From assembly GCA_900548625.1 (NCBI GenBank), contig URLO01000005.1, forward strand, positions 16,015-80,014: a stretch of DNA of 64,000 nucleotides. The letters are read 5' to 3'. This stretch comes from an uncultured Eubacteriales bacterium. Its GTDB lineage: Bacteria > Bacillota > Clostridia > Oscillospirales > Oscillospiraceae. Below, piece by piece: positions 33,008 through 40,125 of the stretch (position 1 is the first letter of the stretch; every line of letters starts with the position of its first letter). A program made the position numbers and the translations under genes. Below the pieces are notes generated by a model. That model was given only the letters and a program-made list of their open reading frames with translations, was not told where the DNA came from and made no database searches.

Positions 33008-33865
33008 CTATCGATCTGAGGTCAAAAACGCATAAAGTGCTTCCGCGCATTCCTCCACGGAAAGCGCGTCGAGCGGCAGCCGGAAGCCGTCCTGCTCCAG
33101 ACTGTACAAAAGCTGCGTCGTCTCCGGCACGTTCAGCCCGACGCTCCGCAGCAGCTCGACCTGACGGAAGACCTCCTTCGGTGTTCCGTCCGCGATGATG
33201 CCGCCGTCGGACATGGCGATGACGCGCTGCGCCAGCGCCGCCTCCCGCATGTGGTGCGTGATAAGGACGACCGTGATGCCGCTTTCGCGGTTGAGGCGCA
33301 TGACGGTGTCCAGCACCTCGCGCCGCCCCTGCGGATCGAGCATGGCAGTCGGCTCGTCGAGGACGATGCAGCGCGGCCGCATGGCGATCACGCCCGCAAT
33401 GGCCACGCGCTGCTTCTGCCCGCCGGACAGAAGATGCGGCGCATGTTCGCGGTATTCATACATGCCAACGAGCTTCAGCGCCTCGTCTACGCGGCGGCGG
33501 ATCTCCTCCGGCGGCACGCCGAGGTTTTCCGGCGCGAACGCCACATCCTCCTCGACCACGTTTGAGACGATCTGATTGTCCGGGTTCTGAAAGACCATGC
33601 CAACCGAACGGCGGATCTCCAACAGGAGCGATTCATCGCGCGTATCCATGCCATACACGGTAACGCTCCCGCCCTGCGGGAGCAAAATGGCGTTCATGTG
33701 CTTTGCCAGCGTGGACTTGCCACAGCCGTTGTGGCCGAGGATGGCGGTGAAGCTCCCCTGCGCGATGTGCAGATCAAGGCCGTTAAAAACGACGTGCTGC
33801 TCCTGCTCGTCCTGCCCCTGATAGCGGTAGACCAGCTTGTCCACGCAAATTGCCTGTTTTTCCAT
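33008..33865 (-). CDS. ecfA1: ECF transporter ATPase EcfA1
   Basis: 285 residues. Walker A GHNGCGKST about 40-48, FQNPDNQIVSNVVEEDVAF (the EcfA1-type Q-loop), signature LSGGQKQRVAIAG, Walker B IVLDEPTAMLDP, H-loop ITHHM. The ATG at 33865 starts MEKQAICVDKLVYRYQG; upstream codons are not conserved in appearance. Twenty bases separate it from the preceding methyltransferase gene and 20 from ecfA2, consistent with one transcript. Confidence 0.95.
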   Translation of the reverse strand: MEKQAICVDKLVYRYQGQDEQEQHVVFNGLDLHIAQGSFTAILGHNGCGKSTLAKHMNAILLPQGGSVTVYGMDTRDESLLLEIRRSVGMVFQNPDNQIVSNVVEEDVAFAPENLGVPPEEIRRRVDEALKLVGMYEYREHAPHLLSGGQKQRVAIAGVIAMRPRCIVLDEPTAMLDPQGRREVLDTVMRLNRESGITVVLITHHMREAALAQRVIAMSDGGIIADGTPKEVFRQVELLRSVGLNVPETTQLLYSLEQDGFRLPLDALSVEECAEALYAFLTSDR

Positions 33866-33885
33866 ACGTACTTCCTGTGTTTTCT

Positions 33886-34749
33886 TTATTCTCTCGTCCA
33901 GCGCCCCGTGCTGCCGCAGGGCAGAACGAGTCCTGTGTCGCGCACCGGCAGTCCAAGCTCGCCGCACTCGGTATGTCCGCCGTATTTCTTTGTAACGAGC
34001 GTGTCCATCAGATATCCGAGTACCGACGGTGCAAGACCGGTCGTATACGAATTGATGATCATAAACAGCGGATCGTCCGAAAGCACCTGCGAGACCATCT
34101 CCACAAACGGATACAGGTTCTCCTCCAGTTTCCAGATCTCGCCCGAGGGCCCGCGGCCATAGGAGGGCGGGTCCATGATGATCGCGTCATAGCGGCGTCC
34201 GCGCCGGATCTCCCGCTCGACAAATTTGCCGCAGTCGTCCACGATCCAGCGGATGGGCGCGTTTTCAAGTCCTGAGGACTTCGCATTTTCCTTCGCCCAC
34301 GCGACCATGCCCTTCGCCGCGTCCACATGGCAGACGCTCGCCCCGGCGGCCGCCGCCGCCAGCGTCGCGCCGCCCGTGTAGGCAAAGAGGTTCAGCACGT
34401 TCACGGGCCGCTTCGCGCCGCGGATGGTCTTCATGATGAAGTCCCAGTTTGCCGCCTGTTCGGGGAAGACTCCGGTGTGCTTGAAGTTCATGGGCTTGAC
34501 GTTGAACGTCAGCTCCTTATAGTGGATCTGCCAGCGCTCCGGCAGGCGGAGATTCGACCATTTTCCGCCGCCTGTGGACGAGCGGTCATAGCGCGCGTCA
34601 TATTTCCGCCAGCAGGGGTCGTTTTTCGGCGTGTTCCAGATGACCTGCGGGTCGGGGCGCACCAGAATATACCGGTCCCAACGCTCCAGCTTTTCACCTG
34701 CCGAGGTGTCGAGCACCTCATAATCCTTCCATTGGTCTGCTAACCACAT
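33886..34749 (-). CDS. Class I SAM-dependent methyltransferase (RlmI/RlmK-like)
   Basis: 287 residues. The Rossmann core of a 23S rRNA cytosine/guanine-type methyltransferase: FKHTGVFPEQAANWDFI, motif I VLNLFAYTGGATLAAAAAGA about 120-139, VDAAKGMVAWAKENA, motif IV MDPPSYGRGPSGEIW about 200-214. No PUA domain is present, so it is shorter than E. coli RlmI. Probably methylates rRNA; the exact position is unknown. Twenty bases upstream of ecfA1 and 31 downstream of the PBP1A gene. Confidence 0.85.
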   Translation of the reverse strand: MWLADQWKDYEVLDTSAGEKLERWDRYILVRPDPQVIWNTPKNDPCWRKYDARYDRSSTGGGKWSNLRLPERWQIHYKELTFNVKPMNFKHTGVFPEQAANWDFIMKTIRGAKRPVNVLNLFAYTGGATLAAAAAGASVCHVDAAKGMVAWAKENAKSSGLENAPIRWIVDDCGKFVEREIRRGRRYDAIIMDPPSYGRGPSGEIWKLEENLYPFVEMVSQVLSDDPLFMIINSYTTGLAPSVLGYLMDTLVTKKYGGHTECGELGLPVRDTGLVLPCGSTGRWTRE

Positions 34750-34780
34750 GTGTTTTTCCTCTGTAATCTCGAAATTTTCA

Positions 34781-37300
34781 TCACGGCGCTACGCCGGTAT
34801 CCTCATTATTTCCGCCCTCGTGCCCAACCGCACCGGACGGCGGCGCATCATGCTCTGCGCTGTCCTCGTCTTCGTCCTCATCCTCCTCGTCCTCCTCCTC
34901 GTCCTCCTCCTTGGGAAGGCTGTCGCGGGTGTGGACGTAGCACTCGACGTTGATCGCGTCCACGTCCGGCGAGACCGCCGCGTAATAGCCGCTCGGAACA
35001 GCGGCGTCCGGCACCACAAACGCCTGATCAAGCACCTTGATCCCGCGGATCGGGAAGCCGCGCATAATGTCCAGCAGTCCGACCGTGTAGGTCGTGTTGC
35101 CCGGGACGAGCGCGCAGAATTCATTTGCCGCATGCTTGGACGTTCCGCAGATCGTGACCTCCTTGTGCGTCGTGCAGCTCTCAGTCGGCACATCATAGAG
35201 GCTCAGCTGCACACGGACCGTCCGGTCGCCGCGCGGGTCGCTGCGGCAGGCATCGGTCGCGAGCAGGCCGCTGTCATAGCAGACGCTGCATTCGACAACG
35301 TTGGCGGGCTTTTTGAAATCAGCCGCTTTGAGCCCCTTGTGGACGCCCGCCATGACCTTCTGCCAGAGTACAATGGCAGGATTTGTCGAGGAATCGGTCA
35401 GGACGACCTCCTCCGGCGTGTCATAGCCGCACCACACCACACCGGTATAATACGGCGTATAGCCTGCAAACCAGCGGTCAAAATCGCTCGTCGTGGTGCC
35501 CGTCTTTCCGGCGACCGGCATGTTCTCAAGCGCTGCTGCCGTGCCGCTGCCGTAGGAGACGGTGTTTTGCAGCATATCGGTGATATACCACGCGGTCATG
35601 TCCTTCATGGCCACATGCGAGCTCTGCGTATTGTCAAGCACCACGTTCTTGCCGCCCGCGTCCAGCACCTTGGTGTAGGTGCGCGCCTGACGGTAGACGC
35701 CTTCGTTTGCGAACGTCGCATAAGCCGCCGTCATTGCGCGGATGGTCACGCCGTTCGTCAGGCCGCCGAGCGCCAGCGGTGCAAGCGCGACGTCGGAGAG
35801 CGTTTCGCCCTTGGAGTTGACATAATCTGAAACGAGCGTGCTCAGCCCCATCTTGTCCTTTGCGAACGTGTAGCAGTATTCCGGCGTCATCTCCGCCACG
35901 AGCTTGACGGGGATGGTGTTGATGGAATAGCACATCGCATCATTGATCGACATAAGGCCGCGATAGGTCGAGTCGGAGTTTTTCGGCCACGAGGCCGTGT
36001 CGGTGAAGCTGTAGGGCGTATCGTCATAGACGCTCGCAGGCGTGATCATGCCAAGCTCGATCGCGGGCGCGTAGACCGCGACGGGCTTGATCGTCGAGCC
36101 GGGAGACAGCAGGCTCATCGTTGCACGGCTGTAGGTCAGGCTGCCTTCCTTCTCCCCCACGCCGCCTGCCAGCGCGACCACGTCGCCGGTCTTGTTGTCC
36201 ACAATGACGATGCCGGACTGGAGCTGCTGGGAGCTTGCGGTCGAGGGGATGCTGCTGAGATCCTGATAGACCTTGTCCACCTGTTCCTGCACATCGGGGT
36301 TCATGGTGCAGTAGATCTGATAGCCGCCCGTGAGCACCATCTTGTACACCACGTCATAGGCATAGCCCGTCTTGTCGCAGAGGTCGTTTACCACGTCGCG
36401 GATGACCTGATCGACAAAGTAGGAATAATATGTGGAGGACTCGGATTTGCTGCTGCCGCTGGTGTTGCGAAGATGCAGCTCCTCCTTCACGGCGGCATTG
36501 TACTGGCTCTCGGTGATATAGTGCTGGTCGAGCATCTGCGCCAGAATGATCTCCTGCCGCTCCTTGTTCTTTTCGGGGTTGATATACGGGTCGTAGATCG
36601 AGGGGTTGTTCGTGATGCCAATGAGCGAAGCACACTCGGCAAGGCTCAGCTCTTCCACGTTTTTACCGAAATAGACCTGCGACGCAGACTGCACGCCGGA
36701 GCAGTTCTGCCCAAGGCCGATGATATTGAGATAGTACTCCAGGATATCCTCCTTGGTGTGCGTTTTCTCAAATTCAAGCGCCTGGAAGATCTCGATCATC
36801 TTCCGGCGAACGGTGACCTCCTTGTTGCCGGTGGTGTTCTTGATGAGCTGCTGGGTAATGGTCGAGCCGCCAGCGTCACCGCGGCCAAGGAAGATGTCGA
36901 TGCAGGCGCGCGTCGTTGTGATCCAGTCCACGCCGTGGTGCTCAAGGAAGCGCTTGTCCTCGATGGCAATGCAGGCATAGATCAGGTTTTTCGGCAGCTT
37001 GTCGTAGCTGACCCATGTGCGGTTTTCACCGCCGTAGAGCTTTTGCAGCACGACATTCTCGCCGGTGGACGGGTCCTCATAATAAATAACGGTCGTCTGG
37101 TCCAGCGTGATATCCGCAACGGAAAAGTCGATCTGGGATGAGAGGTCGTTTTTGACATACAGTGCAAACAGGCATGCCAGCACCATCAGCGTCAGCACGC
37201 CCACCAGCAGCAGCGTCCCAAGTACCTTGAGGATCCCTTTTATGATCCGTCCTGCGCGGCGCGGCCGCGGCTGAGACGCATATTGTTCATTTTTGCCCAT
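34781..37300 (-). CDS. Class A penicillin-binding protein (PBP1A-like)
   Basis: 839 residues, anchored by one N-terminal helix (about 26-50). Polymerises and cross-links peptidoglycan. Glycosyltransferase domain: EDKRFLEHHGVD and GGSTITQQLIKN. Transpeptidase domain: SPGSTIKP with the catalytic Ser in STIK, CYSIN (SxN) and KTGT. After it are a Cys-containing tail region and a very acidic stretch (EEDEEEDEEDEDEDED) near residues 795-815, not usual in this family. The ATG has a GGAGGAAC site upstream. An extended -10 promoter lies at about 37376. First gene of the long minus-strand run. Confidence 0.95.
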   Translation of the reverse strand: MGKNEQYASQPRPRRAGRIIKGILKVLGTLLLVGVLTLMVLACLFALYVKNDLSSQIDFSVADITLDQTTVIYYEDPSTGENVVLQKLYGGENRTWVSYDKLPKNLIYACIAIEDKRFLEHHGVDWITTTRACIDIFLGRGDAGGSTITQQLIKNTTGNKEVTVRRKMIEIFQALEFEKTHTKEDILEYYLNIIGLGQNCSGVQSASQVYFGKNVEELSLAECASLIGITNNPSIYDPYINPEKNKERQEIILAQMLDQHYITESQYNAAVKEELHLRNTSGSSKSESSTYYSYFVDQVIRDVVNDLCDKTGYAYDVVYKMVLTGGYQIYCTMNPDVQEQVDKVYQDLSSIPSTASSQQLQSGIVIVDNKTGDVVALAGGVGEKEGSLTYSRATMSLLSPGSTIKPVAVYAPAIELGMITPASVYDDTPYSFTDTASWPKNSDSTYRGLMSINDAMCYSINTIPVKLVAEMTPEYCYTFAKDKMGLSTLVSDYVNSKGETLSDVALAPLALGGLTNGVTIRAMTAAYATFANEGVYRQARTYTKVLDAGGKNVVLDNTQSSHVAMKDMTAWYITDMLQNTVSYGSGTAAALENMPVAGKTGTTTSDFDRWFAGYTPYYTGVVWCGYDTPEEVVLTDSSTNPAIVLWQKVMAGVHKGLKAADFKKPANVVECSVCYDSGLLATDACRSDPRGDRTVRVQLSLYDVPTESCTTHKEVTICGTSKHAANEFCALVPGNTTYTVGLLDIMRGFPIRGIKVLDQAFVVPDAAVPSGYYAAVSPDVDAINVECYVHTRDSLPKEEDEEEDEEDEDEDEDSAEHDAPPSGAVGHEGGNNEDTGVAP

Positions 37301-37375
37301 ATTGTTCCTCCGATCCTTATGGCGGCGTCAGCCGCCCGGTCGACAAAATTACCCGACTTTAACGTATCTCCCTGC

Positions 37376-37384
37376 ATTATATCA
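37376..37384 (-). promoter_or_regulatory. Extended -10 promoter for the PBP1A operon
   Basis: On the minus strand TGATATAAT (TGn plus perfect TATAAT), about 75 bases before the PBP1A start codon. No good -35 at the standard distance, as expected for an extended -10 promoter. Confidence 0.6.
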
Positions 37385-37489
37385 CATATGTCAATTAGTT
37401 TGGAAACATTTTATGAATATCATACGCAGCTTTTTTGTGCATGAAGACCGCAAAAACGCAAAAACTACAAAAGAAAGGAAGTGTCTGTC

Positions 37490-37753
37490 ATGAAAAAGCT
37501 TCTCAGAGCCGCCGCGTGCCTTGCCGCAGCAGCCGCGCTGCACACCATCGCCGCCGCGCAGACGCCTGCGTTTATCCTGCGGGAGGAAAATGGTCTCATC
37601 GCCTACTATGACTGCGCCGATGGCACATGGACGCAGACCGGCTGGCCCGCCGCGGCGCTCCCGAACGGCTGCGACCGTGCGGCGCTCCGATGCGGACTTC
37701 CGCTTTACAGCCGCGAGGCGCTCACACGCGCTTTAGAAGATCATTGTTCCTGA
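37490..37753 (+). CDS. Small secreted protein, function unknown
   Basis: 87 residues. A signal peptide (MKKLLRAAACLAAAAALHTIAAAQ) with an Ala-x-Ala cleavage site is followed by about 63 residues: FILREENGLIAYYDCADGTWTQTG... The GLIAYY core resembles the short C-terminal domain seen in BofC-like proteins, but this is weak. Short secreted proteins of this form occur in many Oscillospirales. GGAAGTG precedes the ATG; a GTG three codons upstream is the alternative start. The DUF1292 gene follows on the same strand. Confidence 0.65.
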   Translation: MKKLLRAAACLAAAAALHTIAAAQTPAFILREENGLIAYYDCADGTWTQTGWPAAALPNGCDRAALRCGLPLYSREALTRALEDHCS

Positions 37754-37914
37754 TTTGCCCTCCGGTTCCCGATTTTACGCCGATTCTGCCGCAAAATCTT
37801 GCCGTCCTTTCTTTGTCGGAGAATTCTTCCTGCCGTCTTGCGAATTTCCTCTTGATTTTGCAGCCGTATACAGGTAAAATAGAGGTACACAGAACGAATA
37901 CCGGAGGCAAACCA

Positions 37915-38208
37915 ATGAACGAAGAATACGGTTCTGATTTTATCTCCATCACCGACGAAGACGGCAACGAATACGAGCTGGAGGTCCTGGCTGAGCTTGA
38001 GTACAACGGCAGCCGTTATCTGGCGCTGGTTCCCGCAGACGCGGATGAAAACAGCGAGGATCTGGAGGTCAGCATTCTGCGCTCGGTCGAGGAAAACGGC
38101 GAGCAGATGCTCGAGGCCATCGAGGACGATCAGGAGCTGGAGGAAGTCTATCAGGCGCTGATGGACCTCATGTATGAGGAAGAAGACGGCGCTGAGGACG
38201 AGACCTGA
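37915..38208 (+). CDS. DUF1292 (YrzB-like) acidic protein
   Basis: 97 residues, very acidic, cytosolic. Matches the DUF1292 family: DFISITDEDGNEYELEVLAELEYNGSRYLAL at the N-terminus and an acidic C-terminal half (EDDQELEEVYQALMDLMYEEE). YrzB-type proteins are conserved in Firmicutes without a known activity. CCGGAGG precedes the ATG. The 6S-like RNA starts immediately after its stop, so the RNA promoter may lie inside this gene. Confidence 0.9.
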   Translation: MNEEYGSDFISITDEDGNEYELEVLAELEYNGSRYLALVPADADENSEDLEVSILRSVEENGEQMLEAIEDDQELEEVYQALMDLMYEEEDGAEDET

Positions 38209-38217
38209 ATGTGTTTT

Positions 38218-38412
38218 GATCCTGCGGGGTTCGTGACGGGTCCACTTAAACCCACATTATAATCACGGGACGCTGTACTTCTGCTGCGGATTGCAGGCCT
38301 CCCGCCCGTGCTATGACATTGCGGCGGACGTTGGAAGCGGTGAGGCGGCAGAGAGGCGACCCACCTGCCCTTTTGTGCAGGTTATAATTGGATCCGCACG
38401 GCCATCGCGGGA
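38218..38412 (+). ncRNA. ssrS: 6S RNA candidate
   Basis: About 195 nt that fold into a single rod. The closing stem pairs TCCTGCG (38220-38226) with CGCGGGA (38406-38412), CGTG with CACG, and CGGGTCC (38237-38243) with GGATCCG (38390-38396). A central asymmetric bubble follows (5' side with ACATTATAAT, 3' side with a small hairpin ACCTGC...GCAGGT at 38363-38382), then an upper arm including CTGCTGC (38281-38287) with GCGGCAG (38345-38351). That open-promoter-like bubble with a 3'-side hairpin is the 6S RNA architecture, which sequesters RNA polymerase. It is followed at once by its own terminator. Confidence 0.75.
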
Positions 38413-38415
38413 GAA

Positions 38416-38453
38416 CGGCAGGCGCTGAGTTTTCAGTGTCTGCCGCGTTTTTT
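38416..38453 (+). terminator. Terminator of the 6S-like RNA
   Basis: 12-bp stem CGGCAGGCGCTG / CAGTGTCTGCCG (two G-U pairs), loop AGTTTT, then CG and six T. Confidence 0.92.
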
Positions 38454-38506
38454 ATTGCTCCTTCTGCATTCAGCGTCCGGCAGGCGGCGTGCCGCATCAC
38501 TGCGCA

Positions 38507-38536
38507 TTGACATGGCTGCCGCCGGTCTGATACAAT
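38507..38536 (+). promoter_or_regulatory. Promoter of the 2-hydroxyacid dehydrogenase gene
   Basis: TTGACA at 38507-38512, 18-base spacer, TACAAT at 38531-38536; start codon 38 bases on. Confidence 0.8.
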
Positions 38537-38574
38537 GCGGATGGAAGAAAACTGTTTTTACGGGAGGAAGCCAA

Positions 38575-39540
38575 ATGAAGATCGTTGTTCTGGACGGATA
38601 CACGGAAAATCCCGGCGACCTGAGCTGGGACGCGCTGCGCGCCTTCGGAGAGGTCACCGTCTACGACCGCACCGCCTACACAGATGCACCCATCATTGCC
38701 GAGCGCATCGGTGAGGCTGAGATCGCCGTCGTCAACAAGACGCCGATCCGCCGCGCCACGCTCGACGCATGTCCGAATCTGAAATTTGTGGCGGTGCTCG
38801 CCACGGGCTACAACATTGTCGACTGCGCCTATGCAAAGGAAAAGGGCGTTCTGGTCGCAAATGTCCCGGCCTACGGCACGGCGGCGGTCGCGCAGCTTTC
38901 CATCGCGCTTCTGCTGGAGCTGTGCCACCATGTCGGCAGCCACAGTGACAGTGTCCACGCCGGAAAATGGAGCAGCAGCCCGGATTTCTGCTATTGGGAT
39001 CATCCGCTCATCGAGCTTGCCGGAAAAACCATCGGCATCATCGGCTTTGGCCGCATCGGCAAGGCTGAGGGCCGCATTGCCGCCGCCATGGGTATGCGTG
39101 TTCTGGCGTACAGCCCGCATCCGAACGACGAGGGCCGCGCCATTGCCGAGTATGTGCCGCTCGATACGCTCCTGCGGGAATCGGATGTCGTGTCGCTGCA
39201 CTGCAATCTGACGGCGGAAAATACCGGCCTCATCTGCAAAGAGACCATCGAGAAGATGAAGGACGGCGCAATACTGCTCAACACGGCGCGCGGGCAGCTG
39301 CTCTGCGAGCAGGACGTCGCAGACGCCCTGAACAGCGGAAAGCTCGGCGGCGCTGCCATGGACGTGGTCTGTACCGAGCCGATCCCGGCATCCAGTCCCC
39401 TCCTGACCGCGAAAAACTGCATCATCACGCCGCACATTGCGTGGGCGCCGCTCGCCTGCCGTCAGCGCATCATGGACACCACCGTTCAGAATGTCCGCGC
39501 GTTCCTCGCCGGCACACCGCAGAACATCGTCAATATGTAA
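38575..39540 (+). CDS. D-2-hydroxyacid dehydrogenase (glycerate dehydrogenase-like)
   Basis: 321 residues, cytosolic. NAD(P)-dependent reduction of 2-oxo acids. The Rossmann motif GIIGFGRIGKAEGRIAAAMG about 148-167, catalytic Arg in LLNTARGQLL, Glu in DVVCTEPIP, His in TPHIAWAP (the His-Trp form common in glycerate/hydroxypyruvate dehydrogenases). GGGAGGAAG precedes the ATG. Monocistronic with its own promoter and terminator. The true substrate (hydroxypyruvate, glyoxylate or another 2-oxo acid) is not fixed by sequence. Confidence 0.9.
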   Translation: MKIVVLDGYTENPGDLSWDALRAFGEVTVYDRTAYTDAPIIAERIGEAEIAVVNKTPIRRATLDACPNLKFVAVLATGYNIVDCAYAKEKGVLVANVPAYGTAAVAQLSIALLLELCHHVGSHSDSVHAGKWSSSPDFCYWDHPLIELAGKTIGIIGFGRIGKAEGRIAAAMGMRVLAYSPHPNDEGRAIAEYVPLDTLLRESDVVSLHCNLTAENTGLICKETIEKMKDGAILLNTARGQLLCEQDVADALNSGKLGGAAMDVVCTEPIPASSPLLTAKNCIITPHIAWAPLACRQRIMDTTVQNVRAFLAGTPQNIVNM

Positions 39541-39546
39541 ACATAA

Positions 39547-39579
39547 AATCCCGACCTTGTGCACAACAAGGTCGGGATT
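39547..39579. terminator. Bidirectional terminator
   Basis: Perfect 14-bp arms AATCCCGACCTTGT / ACAAGGTCGGGATT with a 5-base loop, between the convergent dehydrogenase gene and the gene ending at 39583. Confidence 0.92.
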
Positions 39580-39582
39580 CTG

Positions 39583-40125
39583 TTATCCGATGCGCTCCAG
39601 TCCCCATGAAAGCCAGTCCCAGCGTGAGACCGCGCCCGAGTGCTCGGTGATGACGAGCCGTTCCTGCTCGTCAAAGCGCCAGGCTGCCGCGTCAAGGCCG
39701 ATGTCGGATGCCATCCAGATCGGCCGGATGCCGTTTTCCGTCCAATCGTAGAGATAGATATGCTGCGACCAGCTTTTTTCATCCTTTTCGACCCAGAAGG
39801 GGCGGTATTTTCCGTAGCGCCCCCGCCGCCAGCACAGGAGCATCAGCTCCGCCTCGCCGTCGTTGTCTATATCGCCCCAGAGCACATCCTGCACGCGGAT
39901 GTGCTTTTCCGTCTCCCAGACCGGCGCTCCGCCGCTGTAAACACGGACACGGCTGCCGGAAAGCTCGATGCGCTCCGGCGCACCGTCCGCGCCGCATGCA
40001 AGCTGCGCTGAGCGCCACTCGACCCACGCGGGCAAAAACAGCGTCTCACGCCAGATCAGCGCTGCGGCGGCAAGCAGCGTCAGGACCGCTGCCGCGCACA
40101 AAAGCGCGATTTTTCTCCGGCTCAT
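39583..40125 (-). CDS. Membrane-anchored protein with an FG-GAP-like acidic repeat
   Basis: 180 residues. One N-terminal membrane segment (IALLCAAAVLTLLAAAALIW) and an outside domain. VLWGDIDNDGEAELMLLCW is a D-x-D-x-D-G-like calcium-loop motif as in FG-GAP/VCBS repeats, and beta-rich segments flank it. Function unknown. Its start overlaps the stop of the large zinc-ribbon protein gene by 4 bases (ATGA), so the two are co-translated and probably work together at the cell surface. Confidence 0.7.
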   Translation of the reverse strand: MSRRKIALLCAAAVLTLLAAAALIWRETLFLPAWVEWRSAQLACGADGAPERIELSGSRVRVYSGGAPVWETEKHIRVQDVLWGDIDNDGEAELMLLCWRRGRYGKYRPFWVEKDEKSWSQHIYLYDWTENGIRPIWMASDIGLDAAAWRFDEQERLVITEHSGAVSRWDWLSWGLERIG

